From Osedax fenrisi (Eukaryota; Annelida; Polychaeta; Sabellida; Siboglinidae): 64,000 nt of DNA. The notes below the pieces were generated by a model. The model searched no databases and was not told where the DNA came from. It saw nothing but the letters and a program-made list of their open reading frames with translations. This document shows, piece after piece, positions 48,815 to 59,139 of the stretch. The translations under genes were made by a program, and so were the position numbers. The first letter of the stretch is position 1; every line of letters starts with the position of its first letter. The stretch spans positions 7,660,964 to 7,724,963 of the forward strand of contig OZ025239.1 of the NCBI GenBank assembly GCA_964019155.1. Reading direction: 5' to 3'.

Positions 48815-49656
48815 AATTAACTTCTTGGGTATCGTTACTTTATTTATATATTTTAGTTATAATACAATATATTATTATAGATGGATCTGTAATAAGTTAA
48901 CAACTTTAATAACTCGTTATATGATTTTGTGAACTATCCACCAATTATTATCGTATACGCCCATATATTTTAAATTGCAATTAACTAGACTATGTGGTCC
49001 TTACAAATAAAATTACTAAGATAGGAGTTCTAATGTTTCATACGCATACGTATGAATCGCGAATATATACGGGCACTATAAAGGAAATACATTATTTGAT
49101 ATTCTACTTAATACCACATACAAATAATAGTATTTATATACTATATATATAGTAGGTATATATATACACTGTATACTCTATACACTATATAGTATTAACA
49201 AGGGTATTATACTATTATAATAGTATATATAATATACTTATTGGTGAAATTAGTTTGAATTTATATAATTTTGTGAATAATATTATTTTATAAAAAATAT
49301 ATATTTATATATTCACATAGGTTAATAAATTTGTTATATGATGAATCGAAAATGTTCCATTATTTGATGAACAAACTTACAGATGTATATTTATATATTG
49401 TATACTTGATGTATACTCGTTTATTTGATGTATATATTTAATGTATAATTGTATATTTGATGTATAATTGTATCTCATGAAATGTATTAGTATAAATTAT
49501 ATTAAAGATATACCCAAAGCCCTTTGCTATACCTTTATAAATAAAATCATATAACGAGTTGTTAAAGTTGTTTACTTATTACAGATCCATCTATAATAAT
49601 ATATTGTATTATAACTAAAATATATAAATAAAGTAACGATACCCAATAAGTTAATT
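48815..49656. mobile_element. 842-bp element with ~114-bp terminal inverted repeats
   Basis: 48,815-48,928 (aattaacttcttgggtatcg onward, including tatagatggatctgtaataa and aactcgttatatgatttt) is repeated inverted at 49,543-49,656 with few mismatches. The interior is A+T-rich, without a frame long enough for a transposase. It is a typical long-TIR MITE or foldback element. The flanking target duplication could not be decided. Confidence 0.8.
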
Positions 49657-49751
49657 ATATATATATATTAAAATAAAATATTGCAATATCCCAAGTATAT
49701 ATAGTAATTAAAAAAATCTAAATAAATATTATACACAATATCTGAAATTCG

Positions 49752-50052
49752 TATACGAAACGTCCGATATAAATATTAATATAAATATAATATTTCACAG
49801 TCATAATTTATAATAATATTGTTTTACTTTCAATAAATATATATATACAAATATTATAATAGGAATACAATTATTTATAAAGTTAATTATTAACTATTTA
49901 ATAGATAACAAACTTATAAATTACTTATACGAAACGTCTGAAATTATTATACGAAACGTCTGTACGAAACGTCTTTTATACGAAACGTCTGGAATTATTA
50001 TACGAAACGTCTGATATTTTTATACGAAACGTCCGATATACGAAACGTCTGA
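49752..50052. repeat. cluster of eight tatacgaaacgtcYg motifs
   Basis: The motif occurs at about 49,752, 49,927, 49,948, 49,963, 49,978, 50,000, 50,021 and 50,038, at irregular spacing, all in the same direction. On the other strand it reads cagacgtttcgtata, like the sub-terminal repeats of some pogo-type elements. Confidence 0.85.
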
Positions 50053-50103
50053 CATTCATATTTCATATTAAATATTAATATATAATCGGATACAAATCTA
50101 TAG

Positions 50104-50357
50104 GATTTCACACCAACTCGAACGCAATTATTAACTCTAATAATTAGAGGTTAAAGTTTAACTCGATTATTTAAATCCAATATTTAAAATAAAATAAATG
50201 CTTATCTGTAAAAAGGGATTTTACACTAAACTCGAATGCAATTATTAACTCTTATAATTAGGTGTAAAAACCCTTTTTACTGGGATTTAAATAATATAGT
50301 TCAACTTTAACCTCTAATAAGTAGAGTTAATAATTGCGTTCGAGTTGGTGTGAAATC
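50104..50357. mobile_element. 254-bp foldback element with nested inner hairpin
   Basis: gatttcacaccaactcgaac at 50,104 is matched by its complement ending at 50,357, for about 55-75 bases each side (including ttaactctaataattagagg). An inner pair, taaaaagggattttacac (about 50,209) and gtgtaaaaacccttttta (about 50,262), surrounds another partial copy of the arm (aactcgaatgcaattatt). A loose relative of the end (gttcgatttggtgtgaaa) lies at about 50,427. Confidence 0.8.
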
Positions 50358-50697
50358 ATTTTAAAAGGAGATAAGAGATAAAAATAGAGATAAAATTGGA
50401 ACTAATATTTCGATTTAATATTTTCGTTCGATTTGGTGTGAAACCCTTAAAAAGTCTATTTGTATTTTGCATGAATATTACCATATTGTATTATTAAGTT
50501 CAACTTAATAATTATTTATAAAACGTATTGATGTATAAAACTTATTTATACATGTATATTATATTTTTAATAATAATAATTATATATTAAAATATATTTA
50601 ATACTCTTATATATTATGCTATGTATATTAATAGATTGTATTATACTTATATATAGGCATACAAAAACAGGTGGTAATTGTTATATGTTACATTTAT

Positions 50698-50719
50698 CGG
50701 CGGACAACAATGTCCGCCG
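50698..50719. repeat. GC-rich hairpin cggcggaca-acaa-tgtccgccg
   Basis: Perfect 9-bp stem with a 4-base loop, followed by a third arm ttgtccgctgat that can pair with the first arm instead. It is an isolated GC-rich spot in A+T-rich DNA, probably a transposon end. Confidence 0.8.
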
Positions 50720-51519
50720 AATTTGTCCGCTGATCGTAATGTTATTATCCTACTATTATTCTAAATTGTAATAATTAACTTACGATCATATTTCACCAAT
50801 AGCCATTATCATTGGAGACGACATTTCAAAATGAACATAAATAAAAATGATAAATTTATTTTGTAATTTTATCGAAGTCGTAATCTGGGTCTTATAGTGG
50901 CCAGTAATTTGTTCTTTCGTCCATGAAAAGGGGTGTTAACATGATATTAACGATGCTATCAACATATATATAAATGGATTTCTCGGGTCTCTGATATTTA
51001 CAGATATAATATATATAATAAAATAACATGAATTAATAATGGCATCTTTATTTACAGTATGTTATTGTTTATGGCTAGAGCGGAAATACTAGATCTGATT
51101 TAGAATTTGGATTTTTATTTTCTTAAAATTATAGTAGTGTTATATATGAATATAAATATATATTTAATATACTATATATTATATAATTATAATAAGTATT
51201 TTTAATTAATATAGCTCAAATTAAATTTAAAATAACCCTACAATGAATTTTAAAATAATGTTGGTTTATTTTTATAAAAAAAACTTCCTGTATCACTAAT
51301 TTGAATTCAAGACTCTATTTTAAATTATTCATTATTATTTCATTTAATGTAACTCTTCGCGATATAATTAACTTTCTAATAATAATTATGATTATCATAC
51401 CTTATGAAAAACATACTAACCAAGAATATATAATAAAAAGGAGATATTCATCTAAATCTGGTAAGCTACTTAGGTAACTTACTAATTTTAAATTAAATTA
51501 AATTAAATTTAGTAAGTTT

Positions 51520-51546
51520 AACTTAGTAACTTAAAGTTACTAAGTT
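51520..51546. repeat. 12-bp stem palindrome
   Basis: aacttagtaact, loop taa, agttactaagtt; surrounded by further partial copies of the arms (agtaagttt, aagttactta). Confidence 0.8.
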
Positions 51547-52099
51547 TAACTTAAAGTTACTTATTACTCTTATATTATAAGTTATAAGTAGTATACTATT
51601 AAAATATTATTACTTATATTTGTACATCTCATGATAATTATTTTAAATTAGATATAAGATTATCTTAAAGATATAAAGATAATATGATCATCATTATGAT
51701 CATAATCATTATGATTGTATGATAATGATGAATTTCGATAATTAATATTTAATTACATTCAAAATTATCTAAACACAGTTATAATATAAAATGTATATCA
51801 GTCTGAGTTATATATAACTATATAAGCTTATATCATATAATATATGCTTGTAATTTCGGAGATGATACGCATTAGATCAGAATATTTAGTAATCACGTGT
51901 TGAATATAAGATATTTAAATATATAAAATTATTTCATCAGATCAGAGGGAAAACATCTGTATTTTAAATATGTGGAGTGTTTTTACGAATTCGCACTAAT
52001 ATATTATTATGTAAAAATTAATACAATTTAACATTACATTGAATGTTATAGTGATTGTATGCATACATCAGTATCACTAATATTACACTATATGGTAAT

Positions 52100-52724
52100 C
52101 AGAGTTGATCGGTTTTTTTGATTTGTTTTTGTTGACGGTTTTTTAGGTTTTTTTTAATTAAAAAAACCATGGTTTATTTGGTTTTTTTGATTTTTGTATA
52201 TAAAATTATTGATAAATATATTAATTTCAATATTATATCAATTAAAATTAGTATCAATATTAATAATAATAGTATATATTATGTATATTATATAAATTAT
52301 ACCTTATCATTTTAAATTATATAAGGCAGTTAATTGGTTTTTATCGTTTTTAAAAAACCAATAAATCAAAAAAACCAAAATAAAAATCAACAAGCCTATC
52401 AATATTATTAATAAATGTATAGATTATGTGTATTATATAAATGTATTCATTTAATAAACAAGCCTGGACGAAAGAAAAATATAAGTTGGATAGAATTTAC
52501 TGAATCCTTGTATAAATTATCCTATAATACTTTTTAATATAATATACACGAAATATCTAATAATAATCATATATCTACAGAAGTATTTATTACAAATAAC
52601 ATTCAATATAACAATTTATTTATAACAATTATAAAATATAATATATTTAAAAAACCACTAACTAACAGTAAAAAAATCAAATAAACACATTTTTTTTGTT
52701 TTTAAAAAAAAACCAACAACCCTG
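52100..52724 (+). mobile_element. hAT-like MITE, copy 2
   Basis: Ends CAGAGTTGATCGGTTTTTTT and, inverted, CAGGGTTGTTGGTTTTTTT. The body is shared with 43,312-43,848 in opposite orientation. CAG.G-type ends suggest hAT, but flanking octamers (atggtaat and tatataaa) do not match, so the superfamily is tentative. Confidence 0.65.
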
Positions 52725-52822
52725 TATATAAATATATATATATCAGTATTACATTTACATACATGGTTATAGTAAAGTCTTCTATACACTCGAGTAAACC
52801 TCACTTATGCTCGGCCATCTAA

Positions 52823-52966
52823 CCCAGTAGCGTAGAAGGCGACGGAGACACAACTATGATAGAATACAAATATAAGTTTGACCAATTGACCCTTTGCCGT
52901 AATCAAAAGTGCCGGCAACGTTCCACCGACTGTAGAGAGACGGGAAACGCTACGAAGATGCCGTAG
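52823..52966 (+). CDS. candidate exon in a GC-richer island, unrecognised
   Basis: 47 open codons reading SSVEGDGDTTMIEYKYKF, then LTLCRNQKCRQRSTDCRETG, to TAG 52,964-52,966. An acceptor-like gcgtag precedes EGDGD. In the +1 frame the sequence continues EDAVDFYNE and meets a donor-like gttagt at about 52,983, so the exon may use a frame change or a different phase. It has four cysteines with no matching family that I know. The opposite strand is also open for about 57 codons, so a transposon origin remains possible. Confidence 0.3.
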   Translation, partial: PSSVEGDGDTTMIEYKYKFDQLTLCRNQKCRQRSTDCRETGNATKMP

Positions 52967-53990
52967 ACTTCTACAATGAGGTTAGTTGGGGTGATAGGGG
53001 ACATGGGTTTCACCGCCTCATTATTACATGATGATGATTGTTCACATTAACACACGATTAACCGAACCCGCTAATGGATGATGAAGATTTAAGCACCCGG
53101 ATCAGTACCATACTGCTGTACCATGGTACAACCAAGTTCAGTAAACATTAGTACTATCACAACTTGTGATATACCATTGGTAATATATAATTATATGAAC
53201 ATTTAATATTATAGTAAGATTATTAATAGTCGTATTCAATTAAATTAATTTAAATGTTTCAAATAATAAATTACTAACATGTTCATTTTCTATGGATAGC
53301 ACATTCATGGTCACCTTCCATATATAATTAAAAAACGCCTGTTTTCCAATATAAGGTTAAAAATAACATCATCATAATTTGTAGAGTTTTTCAGTTTGAA
53401 ACATTATTCAAAATGTTTCAAAAAGTTAAGGCGATCATATGTATAACTACCAATGCTTAGATTATGATACAAATTTGAAATTTAAAAAAAAAGGTACTCA
53501 CTAAACAGCAACATTCTGTTTTCTTGGTGATTATATAAATTATATATATTATATATGTTTAACATGAATTTATTATATATTACAAGAATATTTATGCCCT
53601 ATATTTTATATCCATCTTTAGTACAATTATCGTAACAATAATAATATTATATATCAAACTATTATACAAAAATACACATTACTTGCATTAATACTTATGA
53701 TCATATTCTCGTGATTATGATATATATATATATGTATAGCTACGCCACCTATATATATATATAGATATACGATTATTAAATCACTAATTGTGATAAAAAG
53801 ATTTGTGGTCATTCACAGTATAGCATGTTATAAAAAATTAAAAATTTGTTAACCATATACGGTATATGATATACCACTCGTGTAGTTTACCTCGATTTTG
53901 GAAATATTTCCAATACCGTTTTCCTACTCGTTCATCCGCCCAGTCATCCAATCATAACGCCCCTTACCTCTGCCTTCTTTAGATTACCCA

Positions 53991-54061
53991 GGTGTCCGGT
54001 TCGATACCGTGGGAAACATCTTAGGAGGCGACTCATCGTAATCAAGTGCCAGAGGTAAGCC
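53991..54061 (+). repeat. tRNA-derived SINE-like segment
   Basis: GGTTCGATACC (box B) is followed by ttaggaggcgactcatc, which matches the tail of the array SINE (ttagatggcgagtcctcc) at many positions. An inverted pair, ttacctctgcc and gccagaggtaa, surrounds it. The orientation is opposite to the array copies. Confidence 0.5.
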
Positions 54062-54139
54062 GGGTAGGGGTGACTCATCTAGCTGTCCTTGTGTGCCTGA
54101 GATATGGGTTGATTAGTACACGACGTTAATGATTTAATT

Positions 54140-54480
54140 ATATCTCAAATTAAAAATTGATATTAATATACTTGTAATATTAATTAGTAATATTAATAAT
54201 ATTTATAATTTTATAATTAGCTTCTGAATACCTCCAATGACATTGAAATATGTGCCATTATTCACGATGTATTGGAATAAATATATTTATTATAGTTATT
54301 ATAATAACTATAATACAACCTATGGTTGAACTAAATGAAATGTTGCCTTTAATTTACTGTAATCACATACATCAATCTTATAATATTATATATAATTGTT
54401 AAATATTTATATTAAGCGTTTTTAAATACAATAAAAATATAACTTAGGGTTTGATTTTGTAACATTCAGTAATATATCAA
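54140..54480. other. A+T-rich spacer
   Basis: Nothing recognised. Confidence 0.6.
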
Positions 54481-54542
54481 ATTACTGTCCATCTGTCCCG
54501 CTACAAATATCACAACCTGTCTCTATCTCTCTCTTGCTCTAG

Positions 54543-54731
54543 GAGATGCTCGTAGGAGGATAAGGATGGCAGCAGTCTCCTGCCCCACTGTAAGTGTTCG
54601 ATGACAAGACGTCGATGTATTCACACGGGAGGCGGCGTCGAGCCGAACCCGTCGACCAATCAAACGATCTGAATAACTGGCAGAATAAGATGGTGAACAG
54701 ACGTCGTCAGCAAGATAATCTGTCTAGTTAG
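54543..54731 (+). CDS. candidate micro-exon gene: exons 54,543-54,589 and 54,684-54,731
   Basis: A pyrimidine-rich tract (ctctatctctctcttgctct) and AG at 54,541-54,542 precede a 47-base exon ending at the strong donor act|gtaagt (54,590). Its only open frame (after two bases completing a codon) reads DARRRIRMAAVSCPT. The next AG (ctggcag, 54,681-54,683) opens a second exon in the matching phase 0: NKMVNRRRQQDNLSS, stop TAG 54,729-54,731. The intron is 94 bases. Both exons are arginine-rich and GC-richer than their surroundings. The first exon enters in the phase expected after an exon ending with one extra base, so upstream exons are missing. I do not recognise the protein. The alternative is chance splice sites in a GC island, though the phase match argues against it. 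Confidence 0.4.
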
Positions 54732-55018
54732 CCACCCGTGCATTTGTTCTCCTCTCACCTATTCTACTCCTTCCCCACTTTTACTTTTAGAATAATACTA
54801 CATTGTATAAACATCTATATATATATGTGTATATTTTCTTAATTTTAATATTATTTAATTATTACCAAACTTGCATATATCAATCAACAATTTATATATC
54901 TAGTTTCACCCGTTAACATTTTATTTAAATTTAATAATGATTTTTTAATATTTATACGTTTAATCATTATAATATATATCGTCCCTATTATGTATATACC
55001 CTATTACGTATATATCAC

Positions 55019-55303
55019 ATGTCTCAACCCACATCGCTTACAATGCTGATGATGATAACTGGTTTATTAAGAACCAAAATAGGGCCATGTAGTCCCTTCG
55101 CTCGTACGGGAAGATACATAATAATCAAAAAAGAACAAAGTATTAATATAACAACATATCAACCATATATCACTCTTTACACAGAATTATTGAACAAACC
55201 GCTGTGTAAGTTTGCAATGAATCATAGGTTCCGCGAGATTCAAGAATGTCGTTACATCATAGATCGTACGCTGCACAATATTGTTTATGGAAAGGGATGC
55301 TAG
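55019..55303 (+). CDS. 94-codon ORF, unrecognised
   Basis: ATG at 55,019, TAG at 55,301-55,303. It begins MSQPTSLTMLMMITGLLR, continues KIGPCSPFARTGRYI and ends KFAMNHRFREIQECRYIIDR then TLHNIVYGKGC. This is long for such A+T-rich DNA. The first 14 codons are followed by act g|gttta, a possible donor leaving one base (the same phase as the exon at 56,478), so the gene may be spliced instead of read straight through. A second frame (HIAYNADDDNWFIKNQNRAM) is also open at the start. No domain is recognised, and there is no clear signal peptide. Confidence 0.4.
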   Translation: MSQPTSLTMLMMITGLLRTKIGPCSPFARTGRYIIIKKEQSINITTYQPYITLYTELLNKPLCKFAMNHRFREIQECRYIIDRTLHNIVYGKGC

Positions 55304-55499
55304 TATTTATATTCATCCTCTCCGTCGTAACTATAAAGAAACTGCATCTAAATATCTCAACATATAATAATCTTAGTATATATTTTCATATAAAGTATAT
55401 TCTCTTTCATATAATCTTAGTATATATTTTCATATAACTTTTGACTTCTAGATTATACCCTGACAACTTTATATATATATATATATATAGGAGTGTAGT

Positions 55500-55800
55500 G
55501 TGAGTGATAGGAATGTAGACTTACAATGATGTATAGACAATAGACGAGCTTAGTTCAGAATCTTTATCATATTCCAACAGATTTCCCGATACCGATGATA
55601 ATGGTGTAGAGCGATGAGAAATTATTATGAACGGAGAATAAATAAACGATATCTACAGCGTATCGTACATGAAGATTGCAGTCAATACTAGTGTCGACAT
55701 CTAGACGTCTCAGAAATATGAAACTACCGGAAGTACGAAATCGAATTATCAGTATGACGATTAAGCTGAAGAAGTTGAAAAGTTAGTGTAACTTAATGAT
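55500..55800 (+). pseudogene. coding-like but interrupted sequence
   Basis: GC-richer, with short open stretches broken by stops: after ccaacag, FPDTDDNGVER; later YMKIAVNTSVDI and QKYETTGSTKSNYQYDD with AEEVEKLV. The start string aacagatttcccgata recurs at about 58,897-58,912 before FPDRGKIALRGQ, so it may be a repeated exon start. It could be several micro-exons or a dead gene. Confidence 0.3.
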
Positions 55801-55933
55801 TTCTAGATTTTACCCTAAAAACTTTATATATATATATATGTATATATTTATATTTTACAATTCTATAAAATCTACAATTACCTATAGGTAAATTTACCTA
55901 TAGGCACTTATACCTAAATCTGATAATAATAAT

Positions 55934-55969
<36 letters not shown>

Positions 55970-56030
55970 CCAATTAATAACAATTGATAGCATAGCATCT
56001 ATTGTTGTAAATGCTTGATATCGTTGACAG

Positions 56031-56093
56031 ACAGACATGGTAACGAATTCTGGACGTAACCGGAACAATTGGGAGAAGAAATCTCAGGCATAA
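56031..56093 (+). CDS. candidate short terminal exon
   Basis: After the acceptor-like gttgacag the frame reads TDMVTNSGRNRNNWEKKSQA and stops at TAA 56,091-56,093. It is basic and asparagine-rich, like the last exon at 54,684 (NKMVNRRRQQ...). No family is recognised. Confidence 0.3.
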   Translation, partial: TDMVTNSGRNRNNWEKKSQA

Positions 56094-56477
56094 TGTTAGC
56101 ATCTATTCGACATCATACTATAGTATGACGATATAGTATACTGTGACACCATACTATAATATGGAACTATGAACTACTATGACACCATAATCTGCTACAT
56201 AGAATTAATATATTCAACGTAGAATACAATTACGAAAACTAATATATTTATTATATAATATTATATTTGATGATAAATTTCATAATATAACAGATTTATA
56301 ACTAACTTATTATACGTGACGTTAGAATATGATATATACATTATAATTATATGATATTATAATAATAATAATTACATATTGAATATATTTATATATATAT
56401 CTATATATATATATATATATCTATATATATATGTATATATATATATGATACATACATACGTAATCCACTTTAACAGA

Positions 56478-56980
56478 ATGAGTTTAGCGCAGACGGATCA
56501 GGGATACCCACCACCTATTGAGTATGTCGCCGTAACTGACCTCATTAAACAGTATAAAGGTTACTACATTCTACTCTTTCTCTCACTTCCCATGTATTTA
56601 TCTCCCTTTTCATATCCATATCCCACTCTATCTCAACTTCCTCACCCTCCCATAATCCCACACCCTTTCATTATCCCTTCCCATCTATCCTTATTTCCTC
56701 TATCCTCCATCTCTTCCTCCCTATATTACTCTCTATCCTATCTCCGCCCATCTCCCTCTCTGTCTCCTCTATCTCTACCTCTCCCTCCCCTTCTCCTCCC
56801 CATCAGCTTATCAATGTTATCGCAGGTATACGCTGTCTTGTGGGAGATGATGAAACAATCTCTAAACCGAGGATGAAAATGGGTGAATTCCTCAAGAAAC
56901 AACTGATACAGCTGTCCGAGCCTATTCACGATCTACAATGGCGTAGGGAACGGGACAAAACAAAGTACAGACGATATTAA
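56478..56980 (+). CDS. two-exon gene, 78-residue basic protein of unknown function
   Basis: Exon 1 is 56,478-56,559: MSLAQTDQGYPPPIEYVAV then TDLIKQYK plus one base. The intron is 56,560-56,825: it opens gttact, carries a 200-base pyrimidine-rich stretch and closes tatcgcag. Exon 2 is 56,826-56,980: GIRCLVGDDETISKPRMKMG, EFLKKQLIQLSEPIHDLQW, RRERDKTKYRRY, stop TAA. The leftover G of exon 1 plus GT of exon 2 makes a glycine codon, so the splice keeps the frame. An AATAAA lies 30 bases after the stop. An AG just before the ATG (ttaacag) allows an upstream exon. The protein has a polar N-terminus, an amphipathic helix and a strongly basic end. No known family recognised. Reading through the intron also stays open, giving an unlikely proline/serine/leucine-rich product. 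Confidence 0.6.
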
Positions 56981-57009
56981 CAGATATTAAGAGATGATAA
57001 TGTTATATA

Positions 57010-57015
57010 AATAAA
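57010..57015 (+). terminator. poly(A) signal AATAAA
   Basis: Canonical hexamer 30 bases after the stop codon at 56,978-56,980. Confidence 0.45.
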
Positions 57016-57119
57016 TTCATCTTGTTCTAATTTTCTTCTATTTTTATAATTACAAAAATATTGAAAATAATATACACATATACATATATATTTTTAGAAT
57101 TAAACTTCATAGTTACTTT

Positions 57120-58660
57120 AGAATTATTTATTAATTATAGCTATTCCTGATTTTGCATTTCTAGTATATAAAATAAATGTTAGCTAACATATAAACAAAT
57201 TAAGTTTTTTTTAATATTTTAAAAATTAATTTAGAGAATATTTCATATACAAATATTAAAAAATACAAAAAATATTACAAAATATATATTTTTTTAAATG
57301 TTGAAAAATATTTTAAAAAATGTAACAAATATTTAAAAAAAAAGTCCCGAAAGACATTAGATGACAACAAAATCATTTAATTGCAAATAGTACATTTTTC
57401 GGTTTTTTCTTGGTCACTTTATAAGAAATTAACAAATTAACAAATTTGCCAGACCAAGTGAAAAGACTAAGACCATTCAGGTGTAAATTTATATAGATCG
57501 AGTATAGCAGATATTTGCGACGTTCCCTGGTTCTCGAGTTAGCTCCATACATAAATATATATATATACTAGACGTATTCTACCCTACCATCTATTATTTA
57601 TTAATTATAGCTATACATTACAATAAATGTTTACTAAAAACATATAAATGTAGAAAAATATGTTTTTAATATTTAAAAAATTAGTGGACAAATATTTTTT
57701 TAAATATATTAAATAATACAACAAATATTTCAAATATTACAAAATGTTGAAAAACAAACCATACTTATAGCTATTCCTGATTCTGCTTTGATAATCTTTA
57801 ATGTTTTCATAGATAATATTTATTAATTCTATCTGTATCCGATGTAGACCCAGAGTTGTTTGTTTTTAAGATTTATTAGTAAAAACTTTGGTAAAAATAA
57901 TCTAAAAATTACAAAATATATTTAAAAAGAGTCATCAAATATTTTTTTAAATATAACAAATATTTCAAAAACATATTAGTAGCCGTACCCAACCCAGCGT
58001 TGTTTTTCATTATCGTTTTTGGTTTTTCATTATTTGTCTATCATATTATTTATTAATTATAGGTATTCCTGAGTCTGAATTAATAGTATAATACAATATA
58101 ATACATTTTAGCTAAAATAGAAACAAATGTAGAATAATATTTGTTTTTAATATTTAAAAATTAGTGGTAATATATTTCAAAAATACAAAAAATATTTCAA
58201 TATATGTTTTAAAACATTTCAAAAACCCAAACCCAAACTGTACCCGACCCAACATTTATCTGTTTTTTGATTTTTTGCATATCTATTATTTATTAATTTA
58301 TACAGCTATTCCTGATTCTTCATTGCTAGTATACAATAAAATAAATGTTATCTAAAATACAAACAAATGTAGAAAAATAAATCTTTTATATTTCAAAATA
58401 TTATAATAATAGTGGACAAATATTTCAAAATTTTTTTTATAAATATTTCAAATATTTCAATAAAATATTTCAAATTATTACCAAATATATTTCATAAATT
58501 ATATTTTAAAAATTTAATATTTATAAATTATATATTAAAATAATATTACAAAAATGTGTGGAAAAATTTCGAAAAATATAATTTTTTTAAATTTCCAAAA
58601 AAAAAATATTTCAAAAATTGCCAACAAATTTATAAAAAATATTTCAAAATATGTTAAATC
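57120..58660. repeat. diverged tandem repeats of about 200-450 bp spacing
   Basis: The string ttattaattatagctattcctga, partly varied, followed by a tagtatayaaaataaatgttagct-type block, a run of tagaaaaatatgtttttaatatt, and aacaaatatttcaaaaa strings, recurs about five times (starting near 57,128, 57,595, 57,765, 58,050 and 58,285). No gene is seen. A short GC-richer bit at 57,505-57,550 (agcag then IFATFPGSRVSS) could be an exon remnant. Confidence 0.65.
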
Positions 58661-59096
58661 GTTATTCACGTAGATATAAACAAAGATTTAATTTCAGGAA
58701 ACAATTTATTTATAACATGCACTTAAATTTAAGTGTTTATAAAAATTACTTAGTTAATATATAAAAACGTAAACTTTATCACCATTTATTGCCATTTACA
58801 AATGCATTAACTAAAGTAAAGTGAAAATAACTATATTTTTACTATACACTTCACATTCGCATACATTTTATGTGTGAAACATTTTCTTCTAAAATCAACA
58901 GATTTCCCGATAGAGGGAAAATAGCTCTAAGAGGACAGCATATAAATAATTAAATTAAATTTCTTTTATATGTATGATATATATTAAATATATTAAAATT
59001 TATAAAGAACCTAAAATAAAAAATCTATATATATATATACACCATTATAATGTACATTATAAAATAATCTTTTAATTATGATAGAGTATATAATTA
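58661..59096. other. A+T-rich spacer with an exon-like start
   Basis: At about 58,897 the string aacagatttcccgata (shared with about 55,583) opens FPDRGKIALRGQHINN before a stop. The remainder is A/T-rich. Confidence 0.4.
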
Positions 59097-59137
59097 AGAC
59101 CTCATATAACCTATAACCAGAGGTTATAGGAGGTCTT
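59097..59137. repeat. two-part hairpin (aagacct...cctataacc-aga-ggttatagg...aggtctt)
   Basis: The inner 9-bp perfect stem has a 3-base loop, and the outer 7-bp stem is separated by a small asymmetric bulge. About 40 bases in all. Confidence 0.75.
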
Positions 59138-59139
59138 GA

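Larger units (their letters stand above)
50358..52099. other. A+T-rich region with hairpins
   Basis: No gene. GC-rich hairpin at 50,698-50,719 and 12-bp stem palindrome at 51,520-51,546 (listed separately). Confidence 0.6.

Noticed and set aside
56379..56876. 165-codon straight reading frame across the 56.4-56.9 kb gene
   Set aside because: Its start is a (TA)n tract and its middle is a pyrimidine-rich intron giving a proline/serine/leucine string. The spliced reading with matched phase is far more gene-like.
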